This document shows, piece after piece, positions 16,483 through 24,013 of a DNA stretch of 64,000 nt (position 1 is its first letter; every line of letters begins with the position of its first letter). The notes beneath the pieces are model-generated. The model saw only the letters and a list, made by a program, of their open reading frames with translations. It was not told where the DNA came from and did no database searches. The stretch spans positions 21,539-85,538 of the forward strand of contig CALBSC010000010.1 in assembly GCA_937927685.1 (NCBI GenBank). The letters are read 5' to 3'. A program made the position numbers and the translations under genes. The DNA comes from an uncultured Burkholderiales bacterium. Lineage in GTDB: Bacteria > Pseudomonadota > Gammaproteobacteria > Burkholderiales > Burkholderiaceae_C.

Positions 16483-16761
16483 TTACTTGCTGGCGCCGGC
16501 CTTGGATGCCTCTGCCACCAACTGGTGGTAGTGCACGGACAGATCAAACAACTTGGCTTTGCCTTCGTAGTAGCGGTCGAGGCGCCACTCTTGAAGCAGG
16601 CTGATGGCCATGTCGAACTCCTTGAGCTCGAGGTTGTACAAGTCGGAAATGGAAAAGTCCGTCTCGTTTTCCAGCGACAGGATCAATTTGGACAGTATTT
16701 GCGCAGCCTGGCTCTGCGGCTGGTTCAGTATGAGGCGACGAGCTTTTTTGATGACACGCAT
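16483..16761 (-). CDS. Small conserved-looking hypothetical protein
   Basis: A 92-residue protein with no signal peptide or membrane segment. It is rich in leucine and charged residues (ILSKLILSLENE, LYNLELKEFDMAISLLQEWRLDRYYEGKAKLFDL) and is predicted to be mostly helical. Codon use matches genuine genes here, and it stands alone between the OlsB-like gene and ppk2. I cannot name the family. The 135 bp between it and the OlsB-like start contain no gene. Confidence 0.6.
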   Translation of the reverse strand: MRVIKKARRLILNQPQSQAAQILSKLILSLENETDFSISDLYNLELKEFDMAISLLQEWRLDRYYEGKAKLFDLSVHYHQLVAEASKAGASK

Positions 16762-16865
16762 GGCTAGGGTCCAATCACGTAGATACTGGTCATAACCAGT
16801 CGGGAAGGCGATTATCTTTGATTAAAGGACAGCAATCGTGACAGTTTTATTTCAAAAAGGCGGTT

Positions 16866-17777
16866 TCAGTACTTCTCGGGGATGATCATGCTCGCTGGCA
16901 CCGGATTGCGGATGTATTCCGGATTGCGAACCCGGGCGGGTAGCAACACATCCGGATGTTCGACTTCATGGTAGGGGACCAGTGACAGCAGGTGGTCGAT
17001 ACAGTTGAGGCGTGCCCGTTTTTTGTCAACGGCCTGGACAATCCACCAGGGGGCCTCGGGGATGTGGGTGCGCTCAATCATCGATTCCTTGGCGCGCGTG
17101 TAATCCTCCCAGCGGCGACGGCTCTCCAGGTCCATGGGGCTGAGTTTCCACTGCTTGAGCGGGTCGTGAATGCGCGCAAGAAACCGGGCATGCTGCTCAT
17201 CGTCGGTGATGGAAAACCAGTACTTCACCAACTGGATGCCGCTGCGCACCAGCATTTTTTCAAACTCGGGGACCGAGCGGAAGAATTCTTCGTACTCGTC
17301 GTCCGAGCAAAACCCCATGACACGCTCCACGCCGGCGCGGTTGTACCAGCTGCGATCGAACAACACGATTTCGCCAGCAGCGGGCAGGTGGGCCACATAG
17401 CGCTGGAAATACCACTGTGTCTTTTCGCGGTCGTTCGGTGCGGGGAGGGCGGCGACACGGCAGATGCGGGGATTCAGTCGCTGCGTGATGCGCTTGATGA
17501 CGCCGCCCTTGCCAGCAGCATCACGCCCTTCAAACAGCACCACCACGCGGTGCTTGTGGGCCACGACCCAGTCCTGCAGTTTCACCAATTCACTTTGCAG
17601 GCGCAGCAGCTCACGGAAATAGGTGAGCCGCTCCGAGCGATGCTCCTGACGCATCAGCAGAGCGGCGACATCATCCCGGTCTTCGAGTTCAGTTTCGATT
17701 TCCTCGTCCAGGCTGTCGAGCAAATCCATGCGCAGCTTTTCCATCTGCACGTCGTCGATTTCAATTTTGGTGGTCAT
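16866..17777 (-). CDS. ppk2: Polyphosphate kinase 2
   Basis: A 303-residue single-domain PPK2 that transfers phosphate between polyphosphate and nucleoside diphosphates. Walker A is VVLFEGRDAAGKGGVIKR, the lid and partner motif includes FQRYVAHLPAAGEIVLFDRSWYNRAGVERVMGF in which FDRSWYNRAG is the Walker B region, and the later LSPMDLESRRRWEDYTRAKE is typical of PPK2. The N-terminal 60 residues are acidic and helical, as in class I members. It is followed, on the same strand upstream, by sixA. Evidence is the complete motif set and normal length. Confidence 0.93.
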   Translation of the reverse strand: MTTKIEIDDVQMEKLRMDLLDSLDEEIETELEDRDDVAALLMRQEHRSERLTYFRELLRLQSELVKLQDWVVAHKHRVVVLFEGRDAAGKGGVIKRITQRLNPRICRVAALPAPNDREKTQWYFQRYVAHLPAAGEIVLFDRSWYNRAGVERVMGFCSDDEYEEFFRSVPEFEKMLVRSGIQLVKYWFSITDDEQHARFLARIHDPLKQWKLSPMDLESRRRWEDYTRAKESMIERTHIPEAPWWIVQAVDKKRARLNCIDHLLSLVPYHEVEHPDVLLPARVRNPEYIRNPVPASMIIPEKY

Positions 17778-17806
17778 GGTATTTCTTCCTCAGTCGGGTG
17801 AGGGGG

Positions 17807-18268
17807 TTAAAGCATGTCGGGATTCTGGACAGACATCAGCACAGTCCGTGGTTCACTGTCGCGCACACGTGTGCGGAACCACCAGACCGCTCCCTTTCGC
17901 ATGGACACTTCCTCATCAGCAAGGTTGAGCAGCTTGGCCGCTGTGCGGCCCAGGTAGGGTTGATGGCCCACCACCAGGACAGCGTGTTTTCCGTGCGGCC
18001 ACTGAACCAGCTCCAGCAGGTGGTCGTGGTTGCACTGGGGTGAGAGTTCATCGCGGAGCTTGTATTTGCGGCCCAATGCCGTCAGGGTTTGTTGTGCACG
18101 CACGGCAGGGCTGCACACGATGCGGGTGCCTTCAGGCAGTTGTTTGTCGAGCCATCGGGCCATGCGCTGGGCCTGACGCTCGCCTCGGGGCGTCAGCGGC
18201 CGCTCCATGTCGGCTTCACCTTCATGCAGTTCGTTGGCTTCAGCGTGGCGCCAAAGAATCAAATCCAT
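17807..18268 (-). CDS. sixA: Phosphohistidine phosphatase SixA
   Basis: A 153-residue histidine-phosphatase-superfamily protein. The phosphate-accepting histidine is in the opening LILWRHAEANE, followed by RPLTPRGERQAQRMARWL, CSPAVRAQQT and the second active histidine in VLVVGHQPYLG. This short form with RHAEA is typical of SixA, which removes phosphate from phosphohistidine in phosphotransfer proteins. The ATG at 18268 was preferred over one at 18316 because the family begins at this methionine. It precedes ppk2 by 29 bp on the same strand. Confidence 0.88.
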   Translation of the reverse strand: MDLILWRHAEANELHEGEADMERPLTPRGERQAQRMARWLDKQLPEGTRIVCSPAVRAQQTLTALGRKYKLRDELSPQCNHDHLLELVQWPHGKHAVLVVGHQPYLGRTAAKLLNLADEEVSMRKGAVWWFRTRVRDSEPRTVLMSVQNPDML

Positions 18269-18417
18269 GACGGAGAGTCCCTGATTGGAAAATTCAGGAT
18301 GATTGTTGCGAGGCAATATGACAGTTTTGTGTAACGCTGACCCGGTTTCCGTTCGCGCCCTGTAGGAGCGGGCTTGATCGTCACGATTCGGTCACATATT
18401 TCTACAATAATGGAAGC

Positions 18418-18744
18418 ATGGAACTCAAAGATGTCGTCAAAGCCTTGGCCGCATTGGCTCAACCCAATCGTCTGCAGGTGTTCCGCTCCCTCGTGGTGGC
18501 AGGCAAGGCCGGGGCGACGCCCGGTCAACTGGGCGAATCCCTGGGTCTGCCCAATGCCACGCTCTCGTTTCACCTCAAGGAACTGATGGTCGCCGGCCTG
18601 ATCAGTCAGGAGCGCAACGGGCGGCATTTGATTTATCGGGTGGAGTTCGACCAAATGAACCAGGTGCTTGCTTACCTCACAGAGAATTGTTGCGAGGGTG
18701 TGGAGGCCTGTCTCGATACCTCGACAAGCTTGTGTCACTGCTGA
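18418..18744 (+). CDS. arsR: Arsenical-resistance repressor ArsR
   Basis: A 108-residue ArsR/SmtB-family winged-helix repressor. The recognition region is ATPGQLGESLGLPNATLSFHLKELMVAGLI and the wing follows in QERNGRHLIYRV. It lacks the alpha-3 cysteine pair of the E. coli type; instead cysteines sit at the C-terminus: C91, C92, C98, C106 and C108. The CC-x5-C spacing is that of the As(III) site (C95, C96, C102) reported for the Acidithiobacillus ferrooxidans ArsR. A -10-like TACAAT lies at 18403-18408, only nine bases before the ATG, so the message may have almost no leader. It leads the arsC-acr3 operon. Confidence 0.92.
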   Translation: MELKDVVKALAALAQPNRLQVFRSLVVAGKAGATPGQLGESLGLPNATLSFHLKELMVAGLISQERNGRHLIYRVEFDQMNQVLAYLTENCCEGVEACLDTSTSLCHC

Positions 18745-19262
18745 TGACACCTCCCACCATGACCATGCCTCAACCCCTGAACGTACTCTTCCTGTGCACG
18801 CACAACTCGGCGCGCAGCATCCTGGCTGAGGCCCTGTTGAACCACCTGGGTCAAGGCCGCTTCAAGGCCTATTCCGCGGGCAGCAGTCCGCGTGACAACC
18901 AACAACCCCATCCCCTGGCCCTTGAAACGCTGGCGAAGGCAGGCGTCTCCACGCAAGGGCTTTACAGCAAAAGCTGGGACGAGTTTGGCAAACCGGACGC
19001 CCCGCACATGCACCTGGTGATCACCGTGTGCGATAACGCCGCGGGTGAGGTGTGTCCCTACTGGCCCGGACAACCCGCCACGGCCCACTGGGGATACGAG
19101 GACCCGTCAGCAGGCGATGGCGGCGAGGAGGTCAAGCGTAAAGCCTTTGCGCAGACCTTGCATCTCATTGGCCAGCGGTTGCAAATTTTTGTGAACTTGC
19201 CTCCCGACAGCCTGAGCAAGCTCAAGATTGAGCGCACCGCCCGCGATTTGGCCCAGCATTGA
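18744..19262 (+). CDS. arsC: Arsenate reductase, low-molecular-weight phosphatase type
   Basis: Cytoplasmic reductase of arsenate to arsenite built on the low-molecular-weight tyrosine phosphatase fold. The active loop C-x5-R is CTHNSARS near the N-terminus, followed by AYSAGSSPRDNQQPHPLALETL. VITVCDNAAGEVCPYWPG supplies further cysteines for the redox cycle. The ATG at 18744 overlaps the arsR stop (TGA 18742-18744); methionines at 18759 and 18765 are alternatives and no start has a strong ribosome-binding site. It hands arsenite to the Acr3 pump encoded next. Confidence 0.9.
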   Translation: MTPPTMTMPQPLNVLFLCTHNSARSILAEALLNHLGQGRFKAYSAGSSPRDNQQPHPLALETLAKAGVSTQGLYSKSWDEFGKPDAPHMHLVITVCDNAAGEVCPYWPGQPATAHWGYEDPSAGDGGEEVKRKAFAQTLHLIGQRLQIFVNLPPDSLSKLKIERTARDLAQH

Positions 19263-19264
19263 CC

Positions 19265-20338
19265 ATGAATGATTCCCGTGAACTGACCGCCCAGGCCGCG
19301 ACCCCAGCCCCCATGACCGTGTTCGAGCGTTATCTGACGCTCTGGGTATTTCTTTGCATCGTGTTGGGCATTGCGCTGGGGCAATTTTTCCCCGGTGTAT
19401 TCCAGACGATTGGAGCCATGGAGGTGGCGCAGGTCAACCTGCCGGTGGGCCTGCTGATCTGGGTCATGGTCATCCCCATGCTGGTGAAAGTGGATTTCGG
19501 GGCCTTGCACGAAGTGCGGCAGCATGTGCGCGGCATCGGCGTCACCCTGTTCGTGAATTGGCTGGTCAAACCCTTCTCGATGGCCTTCCTGGGCTGGCTG
19601 TTCATCCGACATTGGTTCGCCCCCTTGTTGCCCGCCGATCAACTCGACAGCTATATTGCCGGACTGATCCTGCTGGCCGCGGCTCCTTGCACGGCCATGG
19701 TGTTCGTCTGGAGTCGCCTCACCCACGGAGATCCGCTGTTCACGCTGTCGCAGGTGGCCCTGAATGACACGATCATGGTGTTTGCGTTTGCGCCGCTGGT
19801 GGGATTCCTGCTGGGCATGTCGGCCATCACCGTGCCATGGGACACCTTGATCACGTCGGTGGTGCTCTACATCGTCATCCCGGTGGTGCTGGCGCAAGGG
19901 TGGCGCAAATCGCTCATGGCCCAAGGCCAGGAAACCTTTGAGGCTGTCATGGCCAGGATCGGCCCATGGTCCATCACGGCGTTGCTGGCCACGCTCGTGT
20001 TGCTGTTTGCCTTCCAGGGGGAAGCCATCCTCAAGCAACCCCTGGTCATTGCCTTGCTGGCCGTGCCAATTCTCATTCAGGTGTTCTTCAACGCGGCGCT
20101 GGCTTACTGGCTGAACCGTCAATGGGGTGAAAAGCATTCGGTGGCGTGTCCGTCCGCATTGATTGGTGCGTCCAACTTTTTCGAGCTGGCGGTGGCGGCG
20201 GCCATCAGTCTGTTCGGGTTTCAGTCAGGCGCTGCCCTGGCCACCGTGGTGGGCGTGCTGATCGAGGTTCCGGTGATGCTGCTGGTGGTGCGAGTGGTGA
20301 ATAACACGAAGGGCTGGTATACGAAGATGCCTCGATGA
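19265..20338 (+). CDS. acr3: Arsenite efflux permease Acr3
   Basis: Inner-membrane arsenite exporter of the ACR3 (bile/arsenite/riboflavin transporter) family, 357 residues with about ten hydrophobic helices. Family landmarks are LPVGLLIWVMVIPMLVKVDF, the conserved cysteine in LILLAAAPCTAMVFVWS, and GASNFFELAVAAAISLFG with its conserved glutamate. The ATG at 19265 is two bases after the arsC stop; a TTG at 19259 is possible but unnecessary. It completes a compact arsRC-acr3 operon. Confidence 0.94.
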   Translation: MNDSRELTAQAATPAPMTVFERYLTLWVFLCIVLGIALGQFFPGVFQTIGAMEVAQVNLPVGLLIWVMVIPMLVKVDFGALHEVRQHVRGIGVTLFVNWLVKPFSMAFLGWLFIRHWFAPLLPADQLDSYIAGLILLAAAPCTAMVFVWSRLTHGDPLFTLSQVALNDTIMVFAFAPLVGFLLGMSAITVPWDTLITSVVLYIVIPVVLAQGWRKSLMAQGQETFEAVMARIGPWSITALLATLVLLFAFQGEAILKQPLVIALLAVPILIQVFFNAALAYWLNRQWGEKHSVACPSALIGASNFFELAVAAAISLFGFQSGAALATVVGVLIEVPVMLLVVRVVNNTKGWYTKMPR

Positions 20339-20423
20339 TTGGTGTCGCGCCATCGGTGGTGCGTCCGCCTCAAACGACCTCTGCGGTATGGCGGCGCTGT
20401 CATCGAACACTTGGAAGTTAATC

Positions 20424-21281
20424 ATGCAACTCAATCCCCAGGACGCTCGGTATTTGCAAAGTCTGATGCACGAGGCGAGTGCCCCCCTGCCTGCCGACTG
20501 GCATGCCTGGGGTTTGCAGGGGTGTTCACAGCCGTTGGGTGTCATGTCGTCGGATCATCTTCATCTGTTTGAAGAGCTCTTACCCCTAGAGGCACCGTTG
20601 CGGCATGACGGGACCCGATGGGTGTGGATGGCGGAACAGCTCAGTCCCGCCAGACGAGGCGATGTATTGCAAGAGGTTGCCCGACAGTTGCGCCGGCAGG
20701 GGGCCGTGGTGGGCTGGCGCGATGAGGCGTATTCCTGCTGGGCTCCGCAAGAAGCTTCCTGGCCCTACAACGAGCCGGAATTGTTTCGGCTGGAGCGCTC
20801 AGCCTTTCGATTTTTCGGCTTGCGCAGCCATGCATCCCATGTCCACGGATTGACCGCTGATGGACGCATGTGGTGTGGTCGTCGCGCACTGAGCAAGGCC
20901 ACGGATCCCGGATTGTTAGACAACCTGGCAGCGGGCGGTCTCCCTGCTGATGAGCACCCCCATGCGTGTGCAGTGCGAGAAATTCTGGAGGAAGCGGGGC
21001 TGACCCGCACGGTGTCGGCGGTGGTCGCCTGCCCAGAGGTCGTCACCACCGAACGCACGGAGCCCGAAGGCTGGCACAGTGAAACGCTGTTTGTGTACAC
21101 CACCGCTGTGTCAGACACGGAAATCCCGATGAACCAGGATGGGGAGGTGAGTGAGTTTCTTTGCCTCGAAATGCCCGAGGTCTTGTCTCGCATGCGAGCC
21201 GGTGAATTCACCCGCGATGCCGCGTGTGCCATTGCGTTGTACCTGCTCAGCCAGGTGTCAAAGGGCGATCACCGAGCTTGA
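20424..21281 (+). CDS. Nudix hydrolase with N-terminal DUF4743-like domain (copy 2)
   Basis: A 285-residue paralogue of the protein at 8644-9543. Both share the order and wording: ELFRLERSAFRFFGLRSHASHVHGL, KATDPGLLDNLAAGGLPADE, the Nudix box ending REILEEAGL, TTERTEPEGWHSETLFVY and MNQDGEVSEFLCL. The Nudix consensus is complete, so it should be an active pyrophosphohydrolase, but the substrate is unknown. The ATG at 20424 has GGAAG seven bases upstream and is preferred over 20388. It follows acr3 by 85 bp and converges on the MFS gene with a 13-bp overlap. Confidence 0.88.
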   Translation: MQLNPQDARYLQSLMHEASAPLPADWHAWGLQGCSQPLGVMSSDHLHLFEELLPLEAPLRHDGTRWVWMAEQLSPARRGDVLQEVARQLRRQGAVVGWRDEAYSCWAPQEASWPYNEPELFRLERSAFRFFGLRSHASHVHGLTADGRMWCGRRALSKATDPGLLDNLAAGGLPADEHPHACAVREILEEAGLTRTVSAVVACPEVVTTERTEPEGWHSETLFVYTTAVSDTEIPMNQDGEVSEFLCLEMPEVLSRMRAGEFTRDAACAIALYLLSQVSKGDHRA

Positions 21282-22477
21282 ATGCCTGTGCGCGAGTCCT
21301 TGCGCCGCGACCACCGTAAGGCCAACGGCCCCAGCGAAATACCCACTGCCAGCACGGTGAAGGCTGCCGTCCAGGCCCGAGGTTCGTTCGCACCGCCCCA
21401 GGCGTCCAGTGCCACGCCCACCAACCATCCGGCCAGGGCAGACAGACCAAAGCCCACGGTCGAGTGCAGGGCCAGGGTGACACCCCGAGAGCCTGGTTCG
21501 GCGGTAGCACTCATGCCCGCTGTCAATGAGCCTGAATCTGCCGGGACGGTGATGGCATACACCAGCACCCAGACCAGAAGCCAATTCAACGAGGCCTCGG
21601 CGCTCAGCCCAATCAGCAGGGCAACACACGCCGACGACCATTGCACCGCCGTGATGGCGCGGTGACGGCCAAAGCGCAGTGACAGTTCATTGCCCCAGAT
21701 GCTGGCAGGCATGGCGAGCACGGTCACGATGACACTCACCGTCATCGGATCAAACCAGGTGCTGCCTTCATGACGCTGCACGACGAAGGTCCAAAATCCC
21801 ACCAGCCAGGTGCGCAAACCATACAGTTCGAAGCAGTGCGCCCCATAGCCCAGGATGTAGCCCATCGTGGGGCGATTGCGCAGAACCGGGCGTACATTCA
21901 GCAGGTGCCCGCTAGCAGGCGGAGGGTGAACAGGGCGCATCGATAGCGCCACCGCCACCATCACCAGTGGACCCAGGCTGGTGAGGTAGAAGGCCCACTG
22001 CCAGTCGATGTGCGTGGCCGCCCATTGCGACACCAGAAACGACAAGCCCACCCCGAGAGAATAGCTCGAGGTGTAGAGCGTCACACTGCGAGAGGCGTCT
22101 GCCGCTGCAAGTCGATCGGTCAAGGCCCGCAAGCCCGGCATGTAAGCCCCTGCAAATCCAATACCGGCCAGGGCCCACAGCATCAGCGCAGACCACAGGC
22201 CCTGCGCGAGCGCGCCGAAGGCGAAGGTGGCCAGGGCGCTGAACAAAGAGCCCCAGAGCAGGATGACGCGCGCGTCCCGGCGATCGGTCAAGGAGCTCAG
22301 GATGGGCACGGCCAGCATGTAGCCCGCAGCGTAGGCGGCGGCCATCAGTCCTGCTTGGGCATTGCTCAGGCCCCACAAGGGCATCAGGTGCACTGTCATC
22401 ACGGCGGGCACCACCACGTGTGGCAGCAGATTGCCGATCTGCCCCAGGCACATGGCCATGACGAGTGTGGGTCGCAT
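21269..22477 (-). CDS. Major facilitator superfamily transporter
   Basis: A 402-residue transporter with about twelve hydrophobic segments. The MFS A-motif region is VPILSSLTDRRDARVILLWG between helices 2 and 3, and the halves are joined near residue 200 (RPVHPPPASGHLLNVRP). It resembles the CynX/NimT-like group more than the aromatic-acid:proton symporters. It is translationally coupled to the VOC protein gene upstream (overlap at 22477). A palindrome upstream of that gene is shared with the mobA promoter, so uptake or export of an aromatic acid such as 3-hydroxybenzoate is a fair inference. The substrate is not shown by sequence. Confidence 0.85.
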   Translation of the reverse strand: MRPTLVMAMCLGQIGNLLPHVVVPAVMTVHLMPLWGLSNAQAGLMAAAYAAGYMLAVPILSSLTDRRDARVILLWGSLFSALATFAFGALAQGLWSALMLWALAGIGFAGAYMPGLRALTDRLAAADASRSVTLYTSSYSLGVGLSFLVSQWAATHIDWQWAFYLTSLGPLVMVAVALSMRPVHPPPASGHLLNVRPVLRNRPTMGYILGYGAHCFELYGLRTWLVGFWTFVVQRHEGSTWFDPMTVSVIVTVLAMPASIWGNELSLRFGRHRAITAVQWSSACVALLIGLSAEASLNWLLVWVLVYAITVPADSGSLTAGMSATAEPGSRGVTLALHSTVGFGLSALAGWLVGVALDAWGGANEPRAWTAAFTVLAVGISLGPLALRWSRRKDSRTGIQAR

Positions 22478-23190
22478 CAGCGCGAGGACATGAGGGGCAG
22501 CGCCGACGAGAGTTGGCGTGTGGCGCCCGCCACCTGAAACCTGGCCTCCAGGCCCGGCGGGCCCGTCTCGATGTGCAGGGCAGGGTTCTCCAACAGTCCG
22601 GTGACACGCAAACCTGCGCGAAGCGTGTCAGGCTGCGGATGTCTCAAGGTCAGGCGCTCCAACCGCACACCGCTGTCGGGCATGCGCGCAGCCGGGTGCC
22701 TGTCCCCCCACTCGATGAGGGTGGGGAAGGTGCCGTCGAATAGACGCTGCCCGTCGTCTCGCACCGTGATCTTCCATTGCAACAGACCATCGGGTGTTTC
22801 CCGCGACGCCTGCAGCACCTCGCCGGGGTCGATGTTCACCCCGCGCGCGTGGTGAACGGCCTGCTGAACATCGGGTGTTCGGGCCACCCAGTGCGCCAAC
22901 AGGGGGCCCTCTGTGTCGACCTGCATCATCAACCGGGGGTCATCCATGTCGAACCAGCGTCGCAGACCGGGTGCGCGTGTGGGGGTCGCCAGAGGATCGA
23001 GCGCGATGACCTCGAGGTAGGCGCCTGGAAACGCCGACGAGGCGATGCTCAGCAACCGGTTGTGGGTCCCCATCAAGGGGTGCGTGCCGCCCGGGCCCGG
23101 TGGAACGCCAAGGTGTTGTTCGCACCAGCGCACGCCGTCGTCCAGCGTGGGCGCCACCACCACCAGATGATCCAGGCCAGGAAGGTTCAT
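22477..23190 (-). CDS. VOC-superfamily (glyoxalase-like) protein
   Basis: A 237-residue protein with an N-terminal vicinal-oxygen-chelate domain. It starts LDHLVVVAPTLDDGVRWCEQHLGV, then GGTHPLMGTHNRLLSI and GAYLEVIALDP, in which H8, H37 or H42 and E64 are plausible metal ligands. A second half (about 140-237) continues with WKITVRDDG and LIEWGDRHPA, as in the Glyoxalase_3 group. Function is unknown. It is the first gene of a two-gene unit with the MFS transporter and lies downstream of a palindromic operator candidate at 23268-23287. Confidence 0.8.
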   Translation of the reverse strand: MNLPGLDHLVVVAPTLDDGVRWCEQHLGVPPGPGGTHPLMGTHNRLLSIASSAFPGAYLEVIALDPLATPTRAPGLRRWFDMDDPRLMMQVDTEGPLLAHWVARTPDVQQAVHHARGVNIDPGEVLQASRETPDGLLQWKITVRDDGQRLFDGTFPTLIEWGDRHPAARMPDSGVRLERLTLRHPQPDTLRAGLRVTGLLENPALHIETGPPGLEARFQVAGATRQLSSALPLMSSR

Positions 23191-23267
23191 GGGCCCATGC
23201 TAGCAGAGGGTCTGAGCGGGACCGTGGGCGGGTGGGTCTGAACGGCATCCCATCCTTACCTCCTCAA

Positions 23268-23287
23268 TAGGTAAGTCAACTTACCAA
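23268..23287. promoter_or_regulatory. Palindromic operator candidate upstream of the VOC/MFS unit
   Basis: TAGGTAAG-TCAA-CTTACCAA forms a 20-bp inverted repeat with a 4-bp centre and only one mismatch between arms. A further CTTACC at 23255-23260 adds a third half-site. The same half-site TTGGTAAG with the same 4-bp spacing recurs at the mobA promoter (23945-23964). TTGACT on the minus strand (23274-23279) could serve as a -35 element inside it. Both sites would be read by the MarR-family protein encoded between them. Confidence 0.6.
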
Positions 23288-23411
23288 CCGTGACGGGACC
23301 ACGGGCAGGTCTCTGGCCGCGAGTCGCGCCATGAAAGTTGACGGCCGGGTCTGCCTTGTCTGGAGGAGGTGTGGGTGGGCGTGTGGGTGAGTTGCCCGCG
23401 TGCTGTGGGGG

Positions 23412-23864
23412 TCAGGTGGCTTCTGACGGCTTGGATTCCCAGACCACCCGGCGCGTCAGGTGCATGAAGAACGCTTGCTCGGACTCGTTCAGGGGTTGCA
23501 GGATGTCTTGTTGCAGTTCTTTCACCAGAGGCGTCAGTGCTCGCAGGATCTTGCGGCCTTCTGGGGTGAGTGAGAGCTCTCGGGAGCGTCGGTCTTTCTC
23601 ACTGGTGACGCGGTTGATCCAGCCCTTTTTGAGCAAGCGGTCGATGACGCCGCCAATCGTGGCCCGGTCGTAGCCGATCATTTCAGCGACCCGTGACTGG
23701 TCGCTGCCGGGGTGGGTGTGGATGGCGTCCAGGGCGGCGAATTGCACCGGCGTCAGGTCAAACCCGGCGGCCTGGGTTCTCTGGGCAAAGAGGGAGGTGG
23801 ACTGCTGGTGCAGGCGGCGGATCAGGTGGCCGGCCATGTCCAGCACGGCCATGGTGTCGTTCAT
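23412..23864 (-). CDS. MarR-family regulator, MobR-like
   Basis: A 150-residue MarR regulator with the winged helix in SRVAEMIGYDRATIGGVIDRLLKKGWINRVTSEKDRRSRELSLTPEG and flanking dimerisation helices. It is divergent from the 3-hydroxybenzoate hydroxylase gene, the same arrangement as mobR-mobA of Comamonas testosteroni, where MobR represses mobA until 3-hydroxybenzoate binds. The 149-bp intergenic region contains two inverted repeats that could be its operators. Function by analogy and position. Confidence 0.85.
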   Translation of the reverse strand: MNDTMAVLDMAGHLIRRLHQQSTSLFAQRTQAAGFDLTPVQFAALDAIHTHPGSDQSRVAEMIGYDRATIGGVIDRLLKKGWINRVTSEKDRRSRELSLTPEGRKILRALTPLVKELQQDILQPLNESEQAFFMHLTRRVVWESKPSEAT

Positions 23865-23919
23865 GGAAATGGGTTCTCAGGCATCGATGGATCTGTCAAA
23901 TTATCCGGGTTTTTTGGTA

Positions 23920-23964
23920 TTTGTACAGACAAACTTGACGATTATTGGTAAGTATAGTTATCAT
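23920..23964 (+). promoter_or_regulatory. mobA promoter with overlapping operator candidates
   Basis: TTGACG (23935-23940) and TATCAT (23959-23964) are 18 bp apart and form a plausible sigma-70 promoter for mobA. The imperfect palindrome TTGGTAAG-TATA-GTTATCAT (23945-23964) covers the spacer and the -10 element, ideal for a repressor. Just upstream, TTTGT-ACAG-ACAAA (23920-23933) is a second, perfect inverted repeat. The RBS GGAG lies at 24003-24006. Confidence 0.55.
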
Positions 23965-24013
23965 TTCGCATCGACCACTATTTCGTGATCCTTCCCGAGG
24001 ATGGAGACCAGAC

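Noticed and set aside
18361..18380. TGTAGGAGCGGGCTTGATCG resembles the start of a Pseudomonas REP element
   Set aside because: Only one half of the palindrome is present and there is a single copy, so it may be chance.
19058..20137. 359-codon minus-strand frame opposite acr3
   Set aside because: Gln/His/Arg-rich and antisense to a membrane protein with conserved residues.
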